From NCBI GenBank assembly GCA_017415555.1, contig JAFQGF010000030.1:1-45418 (forward strand): a stretch of DNA of 45,418 bases, read 5' to 3'. Of this stretch, positions 19,341-26,889 are shown in pieces (positions within the stretch are counted from its first letter, which is position 1; each line of letters begins with the position of its first letter). The position numbers and the translations under genes are program-made. Under the pieces are notes generated by a model. That model did no database searches, was not told where the DNA came from, and saw nothing but the letters and a program-made list of their open reading frames with translations. This stretch comes from Akkermansia sp. Its GTDB lineage: Bacteria > Verrucomicrobiota > Verrucomicrobiia > Verrucomicrobiales > Akkermansiaceae.

Positions 19341-20027
19341 ATGTGCGATGATTTTACCCCTCGACTGAGGGTAAAGGACCTGGAAAAACTTGCTGCAGAA
19401 CGCCTGGTGTCCCTCCGGGCCGAGGGAGAGGAGTTGCATCCTGTTGTTAACACAACCCGTAGACTTGCCGCCAACTTCTGGGGAAGTGCGTGGATGCGTC
19501 ATCTGGCACGTTGTGAGGCGGGAGGGCTTTGCCTGGCTCCGGGGCGCGCGTTGTTGCGGCATGGCTGCGTGCTGGATTTGCGCATCGCACCGGGGCTTAT
19601 CACCGCAAAAGTGAGCGCCGAAGAAGTATTTGAGGTGAGCCTGCGCATTTCCCCCCCGGATGAAGAACTGCTGGAGAATCTGCGAAAAGCTTGCTGCGGC
19701 CGCATCGATTCGCTGGTAGCACTGATGGAGGGGAAGGTGGATGCTGCTGTTCTGGAACACCTCTGCGCAGAGGAGGGGGGCTTATTACCTGAACCGGCAG
19801 ATTGGCACATGAGTTGCAGCTGCCCGGAGTGGGGAGAACCCTGCACCCATGCTGCCGCCGCCATTTATGCTGCCGGGTGCCTTATCGATGCAGACCCCAT
19901 GCTGTTGTTTACACTGCGCTGCGTCCCGCCGGAGCTGTTCTTGGAGAAGCCGGCTCCCGGGGTCGTGACTGATTACGATGCCGCGGCTCTCGGAAAGGCC
20001 TTTGGTATAGAGCTGGATTTGGAATAA
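19341..20027 (+). CDS. SWIM zinc-finger protein
   Basis: A 228-residue protein with a SWIM-type zinc-binding motif near residues 155-175: CSCPEWGEPCTH, matching C-x-C-x(n)-C-x-H. SWIM domains bind DNA or proteins and in bacteria are often encoded next to SNF2-type helicases; no helicase is in this window. The N-terminal part has a WMRHLARCEAGGLCL segment of unknown fold. Start at the ATG at 19341, the first one downstream of the epimerase terminator. Further cysteines (AGCLIDADPM, LRCVPPEL) lie C-terminal to the motif. Its role is unknown; binding nucleic acid is an inference from the family. Confidence 0.75.
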   Translation: MCDDFTPRLRVKDLEKLAAERLVSLRAEGEELHPVVNTTRRLAANFWGSAWMRHLARCEAGGLCLAPGRALLRHGCVLDLRIAPGLITAKVSAEEVFEVSLRISPPDEELLENLRKACCGRIDSLVALMEGKVDAAVLEHLCAEEGGLLPEPADWHMSCSCPEWGEPCTHAAAAIYAAGCLIDADPMLLFTLRCVPPELFLEKPAPGVVTDYDAAALGKAFGIELDLE

Positions 20028-20051
20028 CCGCGTCAGAATGCCATTTTCCGC

Positions 20052-20079
20052 TTTACTTGTAGATGATAATTGATAGAAT
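20052..20079 (+). promoter_or_regulatory. Leaderless-type promoter of the acidic-tail protein gene
   Basis: TTTACT (20052-20057), a 16-bp spacer and TAGAAT (20074-20079), with the ATG 9 bases later at 20089. Confidence 0.5.
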
Positions 20080-20088
20080 AGGCGTGTT

Positions 20089-22263
20089 ATGAGACTTAAT
20101 ACTACTCTGATGATAACTGCGCTGGCTACGGCTCCGATGGTGTCTGCGGCTCCCGCAGATGTATCCCTGACGTACGCTTCTCTTGCAAAAGCGGATAAGG
20201 GGGCGAAAGTCGGCGCTGTCCTGAGAGCCAGCGTGCTGCCCGGGCTTGCGCTCATGCCTGCTGATGTGGAGTGCTGTGTTGTGACTCGTGAAATTCAGAT
20301 GGGGAGCCTTTTTGTGCAGCCTCTTGTTCCAAAGAAAGCTGCTGCTGCAACAAATGTGGAGGCCCCCATGCAAATGGAGGGAGGAATGCCCGATATGCCG
20401 ATGATGCCCACGCGTGAGCCCAGTCCTTTCGATGACCCCTCTTTTGCAGAACTTGTGACCTCTTATGCTATGGCTCTGAGCAAGGGCAGTGCTGAGACGA
20501 TGGGGCTGATGCTGCCCATTATGAACTACATTTCCGGCAAGGATGAAAGCGAAGAATTGATAGAGAATTGGGCTTCGGAAGCCTCTGAGGACTACGCTGA
20601 CATCATACGCGCAGAGAAGCTTACCTTCTCCCGTAAGGCTGCTTTGGAAGCCGCTAAGAAGCTGGGTGGCACTAAGTTTAAACCCATTTACGGCGTGGTA
20701 ACGATGAGCCATGATGGTGGCTCTGCCCTGTTACCCGAAGTGCTCAAGGAAGTGCTCCGGCAGTCTGAGGGAGAGGGGGCAACGGCTGTCAATGAGGGCG
20801 GCTGGCAGGGCTGGAAGTACAATATGGTTGATATGCTGGGAGCAGATGCTTCCGATGCTGTCGGTAAGGAACTTCAGGCCGCTCTCAAGGACCGCTCCGT
20901 CTATCATATTTGCAAAATTGACGGTAACGCGCTGATTGTCTGCATTTGTGAGTCTCCGGCGGATTGTGAGATGGCTGCTTCGGTGGAGAAATCTGTGTTG
21001 GGTACAGACAAGATGGCCTTCTATGACCCACAGATAAGCCACAAGCTGGTATGTGCTGCCTATGTGACCCCGGAGATTCTGAACACGTTTGTGAAGGCCT
21101 CCAACGGTAGTATCAGTATGATGTCGGAGATGGCTGTTAATGTTTTCAAGTCACTTGCCCGGGAGGATGCAGAAAATAAACTTGTTTTCGGTACGGCTGC
21201 CCGAGGTGTTCATACTGTTGCCGAATATGTTAAGAGCTTTTGCCCGGACAATAATGCTAAGCCGCTCACCCTGGGCATCTGGCAGCTGCGCAGTGGTGCT
21301 TATCGTGCCCGCCTGAAGATGGATGCCTGTGGGGCTTCCTATGCTCCCGGTACGCTCAAACTCGCAAAAGTTGCCTCGAGTGACAAGACTCTGTTCTACA
21401 CCGAGACAACTCCCTATACTCCCGCGCCCGGTGCAACGCTGGCAGATGTAATTACGCCTGCCGTAAACGTGTACAACGGGTACGAAACGACCCTGGCAGA
21501 AAGCGAGGGGACAGGGGCGCAAGTTGCATCCCGTATCAATAGCTTCAGCACAGCTCTCAAATCTCTGGGGAAGGCTCTTGGAAACACGGCCGCATACGTG
21601 GTCTTTGATGTGAAGGGTAGCCCCAATCTGGCATATTACAACGAGGTGAAGAATGAAAAAGCTCTGGCAAGCGCTGCCGGTATGCTGGCCTCGTCCGTAG
21701 GCTCTCTGATAAGCGGCGACCGCAACATGCTGCGCAAGTACTACAAAGTTCAGAAAGGCAAGGCCGCAACGACCGTGTCTTTAACTCTGCCGGCAGAGTT
21801 TGGTGGCATGAAGGGGGGAAGCATCAATACGGCAAAGAAACTTGCGTTCGGTACCTCCAATGCGCTCAACACTCTTATCCTGAAAAACTCTACAGGTAAG
21901 GTGCCATTTACCGGTTCGGTGTATACCCTGCGCCCCAGAGCTGTGGGGGCTTTGGCTCAGACGGCTGCAGCTGTTGACCCGGGGGTGGGAATGATGGCCG
22001 GTATGGCAGGTGCTGTTCTGGGGGCTGTAGGCGATATACATGCTGTGGACACCATCACCAATGGCGTGCGCGATATTCATATCATGGTGAAAGCTGCTGC
22101 CGGTAGCCCGGGGCTTGCCCCTGTTGCCCGCCCCATGCCGGGTGGGATGACTCCTCCGATGCCGGCTCCCGATGCCGATGAGAGCGACGATGAGGAGGAT
22201 GAAGATACCGAAGAAGAAGAGGAGGATGAAGAGGCCGATTCTGAGGAAGAGGATGAGGAATAA
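20089..22263 (+). CDS. Secreted protein of unknown function with an acidic C-terminal tail
   Basis: 724 residues with a signal peptide (LMITALATAPMVSA, cleavage near residue 20). I do not recognise the family. There is a Met/Pro-rich low-complexity segment near residues 90-110 (PMQMEGGMPDMPMMPTREP). Several Ala/Ser-rich helical stretches follow, with a glycine-rich hydrophobic segment near 625-650 (GMMAGMAGAVLGAVG). The final 30 residues or so, from about 694, are almost only Asp, Glu and Ser. Such tails bind divalent cations or basic proteins in other systems; that role is inference here. The promoter predicts a leaderless mRNA. The gene converges with zupT, and both share the hairpin at 22306-22334. 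The length and the exported tail suggest a periplasmic or outer-surface protein. Confidence 0.7.
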   Translation: MRLNTTLMITALATAPMVSAAPADVSLTYASLAKADKGAKVGAVLRASVLPGLALMPADVECCVVTREIQMGSLFVQPLVPKKAAAATNVEAPMQMEGGMPDMPMMPTREPSPFDDPSFAELVTSYAMALSKGSAETMGLMLPIMNYISGKDESEELIENWASEASEDYADIIRAEKLTFSRKAALEAAKKLGGTKFKPIYGVVTMSHDGGSALLPEVLKEVLRQSEGEGATAVNEGGWQGWKYNMVDMLGADASDAVGKELQAALKDRSVYHICKIDGNALIVCICESPADCEMAASVEKSVLGTDKMAFYDPQISHKLVCAAYVTPEILNTFVKASNGSISMMSEMAVNVFKSLAREDAENKLVFGTAARGVHTVAEYVKSFCPDNNAKPLTLGIWQLRSGAYRARLKMDACGASYAPGTLKLAKVASSDKTLFYTETTPYTPAPGATLADVITPAVNVYNGYETTLAESEGTGAQVASRINSFSTALKSLGKALGNTAAYVVFDVKGSPNLAYYNEVKNEKALASAAGMLASSVGSLISGDRNMLRKYYKVQKGKAATTVSLTLPAEFGGMKGGSINTAKKLAFGTSNALNTLILKNSTGKVPFTGSVYTLRPRAVGALAQTAAAVDPGVGMMAGMAGAVLGAVGDIHAVDTITNGVRDIHIMVKAAAGSPGLAPVARPMPGGMTPPMPAPDADESDDEEDEDTEEEEEDEEADSEEEDEE

Positions 22264-22305
22264 TCCTGACAGAAAGAAGATAGCTGTATAACACGCAATA
22301 TAATT

Positions 22306-22334
22306 CCCCCGGTTGCCGGATACGCAGCCGGGGG
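22306..22334. terminator. Terminator hairpin shared by the acidic-tail gene and zupT
   Basis: An 11-bp stem with one G-U pair (22306-22316 with 22324-22334, arm CCCCCGGTTGC). It lies between two converging stop codons, 43 and 33 bp away. The flanks are only moderately U-rich. Confidence 0.65.
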
Positions 22335-22366
22335 ATTTCTGCTAAATGCCGGAGGGGTGACAGGCG

Positions 22367-23176
22367 TCAGAGCACTGCCGCCATTACAAACATGCCAACC
22401 ATTACCCCCCCGATGCTCAGGTGGTGGTGCCCCCAGCGTTCTGCCATGGGCAGCAGTTCATCGAAGGAGATGAACACCATAATGCCTGCCACTACGGCAA
22501 AAAGAACGCCCAGGAGGGTGGCGCTGAGGAAGGGAAGCAGAACCAGCATGCATACCAGGGCCCCCAGGGGTTCGGCCAGCCCTGTGAGGGTTCCCATCCA
22601 GAAGGCTTTGCGGCGGCTGCCGGTGCCATAGAGCAGGGGCACTGCCACGGTGAGTCCTTCCGGAATGTTGTGAATGGCCACTGCCAGAGCCACAGAGAGC
22701 GCAATGCTCATGTCATCGAAGGCTGCTGCCACGGTTGCCATGCCCTCCGGGAAGTTATGTACGCCTATGGCGATAGCAAAAAGGAAGGCTGAGCGCTTAA
22801 CCTTATCACGCCCAGAAAGGCCGGTGGCATTCTGGGCTGCATGCACCTCATCCTCGCTGCGGAATTCGTGCGGGTTTTCGTCCTCCGGCACCAGTTTGTC
22901 GATGAGGGCTGCCAGTCCCATACCACCGAAGAATGAGCCCAGCACAATCCACTTGTTGGCTAGGCCCTCTCCCAGCTTCTCCATGGCAAGCGGCATAAGC
23001 TCCATGAAGGAAATGTAGACCATCACGCCTGCACTGGCACCCAGCGAGAAAGTGAGCATTTTTGCATTCGTGCGCTTGAGAAACAGCGCCACCGCTGCTC
23101 CTATGCCCGTGCACAGGCCTGCCAGCAGCGACAGTGCTCCGCCGATAAGTAATGGCTCTTCCATCCCGTTGAACAT
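22367..23176 (-). CDS. zupT: ZIP-family metal transporter ZupT
   Basis: A 269-residue inner-membrane importer of zinc and related divalent metals. The ZIP metal-site motifs are clear: HNFPEGMATVAAAF in helix 4 and HNIPEGLTVAVPLL in helix 5. About eight hydrophobic segments are visible, with a cytoplasmic loop carrying KLVPEDENPHEF between helices 3 and 4. I start at the ATG at 23176, not 23194, because TTGACA-N17-TACAAG places transcription within a few bases of 23176; the longer frame would begin inside the promoter. Monocistronic, diverging from menC. It complements the ABC-type metal importer encoded at 32362-35250. Confidence 0.9.
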   Translation of the reverse strand: MFNGMEEPLLIGGALSLLAGLCTGIGAAVALFLKRTNAKMLTFSLGASAGVMVYISFMELMPLAMEKLGEGLANKWIVLGSFFGGMGLAALIDKLVPEDENPHEFRSEDEVHAAQNATGLSGRDKVKRSAFLFAIAIGVHNFPEGMATVAAAFDDMSIALSVALAVAIHNIPEGLTVAVPLLYGTGSRRKAFWMGTLTGLAEPLGALVCMLVLLPFLSATLLGVLFAVVAGIMVFISFDELLPMAERWGHHHLSIGGVMVGMFVMAAVL

Positions 23177-23182
23177 GCCACT

Positions 23183-23211
23183 CTTGTACTCCATTGCGGC
23201 GATTCTGTCAA
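23183..23211 (-). promoter_or_regulatory. Leaderless-type promoter of zupT
   Basis: On the minus strand, a consensus TTGACA (23211-23206), a 17-bp spacer and TACAAG (23188-23183), 6 bases before the ATG at 23176. This pair decides the start codon of zupT. Confidence 0.6.
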
Positions 23212-23284
23212 TGAAAATAGCTTCTTATGCCCGGGGGATTATGACACGCCATGCTGAAAATGGCTCAGCATACACAGAATGAGC

Positions 23285-23313
23285 GTGACAATGAGCCTCA
23301 AAAGGGGTAAACT
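23285..23313 (+). promoter_or_regulatory. Leaderless-type promoter of menC
   Basis: GTGACA (23285-23290), a 17-bp spacer and TAAACT (23308-23313), with the ATG 6 bases later at 23320. Confidence 0.55.
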
Positions 23314-23319
23314 GACGCC

Positions 23320-24261
23320 ATGCATTACACTCCTTACACTCTGTATCCTGTGGGCGCTTTGAGTGCCCGTGCTGCCGCCCAGCCGCGAGAGGGCGTGCTT
23401 CTGCGCGGAGATAACGGCGGCTACGCTTGCCTGCAATCCTGGCCGGAGCTGGGCGACTCGCCGCTCGAGTATGAGCTGGATGCTTTGCGGGACGGCATGC
23501 CGTTGCGCCTGGGTGAGCGCGCGCTCAAGTGTATCGAGCTGGATGGTGAGGCTCGAGCAAAGGGGGTGAGCCTGTTCGAAGGGCTTACCATACCCCGTAG
23601 CCATGCCACCCTTACCGTAAGTGCCACTCCCGCCCAGGTGTATAACCTGCACCAGCGCGGGTTCCGCGTGGGCAAGATTAAGGTGGTGCCCAAGCTGGCC
23701 ACTACTGTGGAGCGTCTCACCAACCTGGCATCTATGGTGCCGGACTGGAAGTGGCGCGTGGATTTCAACTGCACACTCACACCGGAGGAGGCGCTGAAGT
23801 TCTGGGATATGCTCTCGGATGCCATGAAGGCACGCATTGACTTTGTGGAGGACCCATGCTACTATTCCGTGGAAAGCTGGCAGGCTCTGCAGGATGCCGG
23901 CATGCCGCTGGGTTACGATACGCCCATGCAGGAAAGCTCCATACCCGCCCGCACGAGCAAGCCCATGATGCGCCTGGTGAAGCCGGCTCGCCACTACAGC
24001 ACCAGTGGCCTGCCCGTGTTCACCACCTACCTGGACCACCCCCTCGGCCAGTGCTGGGCTGCCTACAACGCCGCTGTATTCTACACCGGCAAGCCGGCGG
24101 AAGAGGTGCCGCTTTGCGGCTTGGTGACGCACCATGTGTACCGCCCCAATGCTTTCTCCGAGGAGCTCGGCATGGATATAAGCCCCGAGTTCCGCGCTCC
24201 CAGGGGAACAGGCCTGGGCTTCGACTCGCTTCTTGCGGCTCTGCCGTGGAAGAAGCTCTGA
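23320..24261 (+). CDS. menC: o-Succinylbenzoate synthase (enolase superfamily)
   Basis: A 313-residue enzyme that dehydrates SHCHC to o-succinylbenzoate in menaquinone biosynthesis. Enolase-superfamily features are visible: the K-x-K pair in GKIKVVPK (about residues 113-120), the metal-binding Asp in WRVDFN (about 145-150), Glu/Asp in DFVEDPCYY (about 172-180), and the second-side Lys in SKPMMRLVKPARH (about 215-227). The family also contains N-acylamino-acid racemases, so the role is inferred; the short length and divergent barrel fit MenC-like proteins. No other men gene is in the window. A very strong terminator follows, separating it from the transporter gene downstream. Confidence 0.75.
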   Translation: MHYTPYTLYPVGALSARAAAQPREGVLLRGDNGGYACLQSWPELGDSPLEYELDALRDGMPLRLGERALKCIELDGEARAKGVSLFEGLTIPRSHATLTVSATPAQVYNLHQRGFRVGKIKVVPKLATTVERLTNLASMVPDWKWRVDFNCTLTPEEALKFWDMLSDAMKARIDFVEDPCYYSVESWQALQDAGMPLGYDTPMQESSIPARTSKPMMRLVKPARHYSTSGLPVFTTYLDHPLGQCWAAYNAAVFYTGKPAEEVPLCGLVTHHVYRPNAFSEELGMDISPEFRAPRGTGLGFDSLLAALPWKKL

Positions 24262-24276
24262 TGGATGAATTTACCA

Positions 24277-24321
24277 CGAGTTGCGACAGTTTGCAGCATG
24301 CTGTCGCAACTCGCTTTTTTT
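24277..24321 (+). terminator. Intrinsic terminator of menC
   Basis: A perfect 13-bp stem (24277-24289 with 24301-24313) followed by C and seven T (24315-24321). It occupies the region that a longer frame of the next gene would use as its N-terminus, so the true start there is ATG 24322. Confidence 0.92.
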
Positions 24322-25275
24322 ATGCGATTTCTGCTCAAAATCTCAGCTTTGTTGTCCACTTGGACGGCGCCGTTCATCATAGCTGTAGCGGCGTTCACCT
24401 TTGTGCAGCCCGGAGTTTTTGATTGGGGGCATGGGGATGTGCAGACATGCATTCTGGGGTTTATTATGCTCACCATGGGCATGACCCTTACCACGGAGGA
24501 TTTCCGTATTCTGGCGCAGCGCCCGCTCGATATTTTTATAGGAGCGGTGGCGCAGTACAGTATCATGCCGCTCATCGCTTTCGGGCTGGTGCACGTTTTT
24601 GGGTTGCCGCGAGGCATTGCGGCCGGGCTGATTCTGGTGGGCTGCTGCCCGGGTGGCGTATCCAGCAATATCATGAGTTTGTTGTGCCGCGGAGATGTGG
24701 CTTTCTCTGTGGGTATGACTACGGCCTCCACTCTGCTGGCCCCCGTGGTGACTCCGTTGCTGGTGCTTCTGCTGGCCGGGGAGAGTATCGAGGTGGATGC
24801 CGCCGGGCTTTTCCGCAGCATTCTGCTGGTCACGCTGCTGCCAGTGGGTATTGGCACATTGTGCAACTGGTTATTCCGCAAGCGGGATGGATACCGGACC
24901 GTCTGTCGCCTCATGCCGGGGCTGGCCGTGCTGGGGCTCGCTTGCATCGTCGGCGGGGTTACCTCCTCCCACGGCAGTAAGTTTGCGGAGAGCGGTGTGC
25001 TGATATTCCTGTGCATTTTCCTGCACAATGGACTGGGCTACCTGCTGGGGTATCTGTCCGGGCTGCTTGCTCGCATGGATTCGCCTAAGCGCCGCACCCT
25101 TTCCATCGAGGTGGGCATGCAGAATGCCGGGCTGGCTACAGTGCTGGCCGGGCGTCACTTTCCGCTGCTGCCGGAGGCAGCCATTGCAGCAGCTATCTCC
25201 TGCGTGTGGCATTCCATTTCCGGTACCTTGATTGCGACGATCTTCTGCCTTGTTGATAAACTGCGCAAAAAATAA
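24322..25275 (+). CDS. Bile acid:sodium symporter (BASS) family transporter
   Basis: A 317-residue membrane protein with about ten hydrophobic helices. Family hallmarks include GFIMLTMGMTLTTEDF (about residues 50-65), the helix-break segment GLILVGCCPGGVSSNIMS (about 104-121), and the second inverted-repeat counterpart IEVGMQNAGLATVLA near residue 265. BASS proteins co-transport sodium with organic anions such as bile acids, pantothenate precursors (PanS) or pyruvate; the substrate is not evident. The ATG at 24322 directly follows the menC terminator, so translation needs either terminator read-through or a promoter overlapping menC; no obvious promoter is visible. It ends 36 bp before the GDSL esterase start. 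Confidence 0.85.
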   Translation: MRFLLKISALLSTWTAPFIIAVAAFTFVQPGVFDWGHGDVQTCILGFIMLTMGMTLTTEDFRILAQRPLDIFIGAVAQYSIMPLIAFGLVHVFGLPRGIAAGLILVGCCPGGVSSNIMSLLCRGDVAFSVGMTTASTLLAPVVTPLLVLLLAGESIEVDAAGLFRSILLVTLLPVGIGTLCNWLFRKRDGYRTVCRLMPGLAVLGLACIVGGVTSSHGSKFAESGVLIFLCIFLHNGLGYLLGYLSGLLARMDSPKRRTLSIEVGMQNAGLATVLAGRHFPLLPEAAIAAAISCVWHSISGTLIATIFCLVDKLRKK

Positions 25276-25304
25276 TTGCTGTGCCGGCTGGCATTTGGTA
25301 TGAT
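25276..25304 (+). promoter_or_regulatory. Leaderless-type promoter of the GDSL esterase gene
   Basis: TTGCTG (25276-25281), a 17-bp spacer and TATGAT (25299-25304), with the ATG 7 bases later at 25312. The -35 begins right after the stop codon of the upstream transporter gene. Confidence 0.55.
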
Positions 25305-25311
25305 GCCTGCC

Positions 25312-26709
25312 ATGAAATTTCGATTATTTTCTCTTTTGCCGGGGCTCCTGGGCTGCGTTGTTGAGGGTGCCGAACCGGTGCACGATATAGGGCGCATCAT
25401 GTTTGTGGGCGATTCCATAACACATGGCTTTGGTACATCGTCTTATCGCTGGCCCTTGCACAAGATTTTTGTGGATAACGGTGTCGCGTTTGTGGCCGTT
25501 GGCGTTACTCAGGATAATCTCCGTCCTCAGTCCGGCACGCCTGCCGGTACAGTGTATGCCGGTGTTCCCTTCAATAACCGCCATTCCTCCATCAGTGCGG
25601 AGCGTGCTTATGAGGTTGCCGGCCGAATTAACAACTCCGGCCGTCTGGGCAACTCGAATATCCTCGACTGGCTTGGGCTGGATGCTTCCTACACCGGCAA
25701 GTTTCGTATAAATCCCGCCACGGAAATGCCCGATGTGTTTGTGTTGCTCATTGGTACGAATGATACGTTCTCCGATTTCGGGCGTCGTGGTGGTTTCGGT
25801 CTGGAGCCTTTCTACAATGAGGTGCATCAGAATCTGCTGAGTGCCGGTGGCGATATGGACACTATCGTGGCTGCCATGCGCCGCGCGAATCCAGCCGCAC
25901 GCATCCTGGTGCTCAGCATCCCGACTTGGCACGATGGCAACACGCCTCACAGTAATGCTCCGGCAGATTATGTGGCGCTGAATAAACTCAATGCCGCTTT
26001 GAAAGACTGGGCTCTCGCCAACAAGCTCGAATGGGTGAATGTGAACCGAGGGCTGGTGGACGTGACGCGAGCTGATAAGCCCGGCGTGGCCGAGCCGCAG
26101 TTCTTCAGCTCGAGGGATGGTCTGCATCCTACCAATCATGGAGACTTGCTCATTGCTGCCGAGGTGGCTCGTGCTCTTGGCGTTGGCGGCCGTACGGTAG
26201 GCCTGGCGCGCAAGCCTGTGGCGGATTTTACCATGTCTGCGAATGCTCATGGTGCTATCCCTATGCAGGAGTGGGAAGATATGGATGTGTCCCAAGGCTT
26301 TACTGTAGCAGTGCAGGGCGCAGCCGTTGGCAATGGTGCAACGGATGGCTGGGACTCGTCTGCCGGGGTGCGTTTGCATGTTTGCCGTACTGATAAACAG
26401 GTTTGCGGTAAGCTGACTATGACGGAGAGCGCCATCCTGTGGAATGAGAAGACTGTACTCTACCGCAGCGATATGTCCCTAAACAAGGAGGATATTCGCG
26501 TGGCCTGGATACCCACTACCACTGGCGAGAACCGCCAGCCCGGCTTTTACGTATGGTTGGGGGACCGCTTAATTGGCGAGGCGCTGCCCGGCATGCCGCA
26601 GGCTGCTAACTGCTGGATTAACGGCGCGATGATTTCCAGACCCTCAAATCTGCCTGCGGGGGGCTGCACTCTCCTTGCCACTCCCGGAGCTTTCGCTCCG
26701 GCTTTGTAA
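25312..26709 (+). CDS. Exported SGNH/GDSL-family esterase
   Basis: A 465-residue secreted hydrolase. The N-terminal signal ends near PGLLGCVVEGA; the LLGC could be a lipobox, making it a lipoprotein (uncertain). SGNH blocks: block I FVGDSITHGFG with nucleophile Ser35, block III GTNDTF with Asn near residue 147, and block V DGLHPTNHGD with the Asp/His pair near residue 270. A C-terminal domain of about 170 residues of unrecognised fold follows (from about 295), rich in aromatic and beta-type segments. Members of this superfamily remove acetyl or acyl groups from glycans or lipids, so a role in deacetylating host or self glycans is plausible but inferred. It has its own promoter and a strong shared terminator. 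Confidence 0.8.
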   Translation: MKFRLFSLLPGLLGCVVEGAEPVHDIGRIMFVGDSITHGFGTSSYRWPLHKIFVDNGVAFVAVGVTQDNLRPQSGTPAGTVYAGVPFNNRHSSISAERAYEVAGRINNSGRLGNSNILDWLGLDASYTGKFRINPATEMPDVFVLLIGTNDTFSDFGRRGGFGLEPFYNEVHQNLLSAGGDMDTIVAAMRRANPAARILVLSIPTWHDGNTPHSNAPADYVALNKLNAALKDWALANKLEWVNVNRGLVDVTRADKPGVAEPQFFSSRDGLHPTNHGDLLIAAEVARALGVGGRTVGLARKPVADFTMSANAHGAIPMQEWEDMDVSQGFTVAVQGAAVGNGATDGWDSSAGVRLHVCRTDKQVCGKLTMTESAILWNEKTVLYRSDMSLNKEDIRVAWIPTTTGENRQPGFYVWLGDRLIGEALPGMPQAANCWINGAMISRPSNLPAGGCTLLATPGAFAPAL

Positions 26710-26736
26710 GCCGCCAGGATGCCTTTTATCTCGTGA

Positions 26737-26772
26737 GCAAAAGCCGTTGTCTTGTGGGACAACGGCTTTTGC
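26737..26772. terminator. Bidirectional terminator between the esterase and peptide transporter genes
   Basis: A perfect 14-bp stem (26737-26750 with 26759-26772) with four A:T pairs on each flank, so either strand yields a U-ending hairpin. It is 27 bp past the esterase stop and 117 bp past the transporter stop. Confidence 0.8.
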
Positions 26773-26808
26773 AGTTATGTTTAACGAAAAATGTATTGCT
26801 TGCAATGG

Positions 26809-26831
26809 TGATGTGACATCAGGCCGGCCTG
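26809..26831. repeat. Two abutting palindromes
   Basis: TGATGT-G-ACATCA (26809-26821) overlaps CAGGCCGGCCTG (26820-26831) in the 3' region between the esterase terminator and the peptide transporter. They may be protein-binding sites or chance; no promoter is associated. Confidence 0.3.
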
Positions 26832-26889
26832 TGCCTGCATAAGGAAAATTGAGCCCGGAAAAGATTCGCTAGAGGAGGGAGAAAGTAAA

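Noticed and set aside
22077..22298. Serine-rich minus-strand frame opposite the acidic tail
   Set aside because: Poly-Ser is simply the antisense of GAG/GAA/GAT-rich codons.
24265..24321. Earlier ATG for the BASS transporter
   Set aside because: Those codons are the stem and T-run of the menC terminator; no real N-terminus should encode it.
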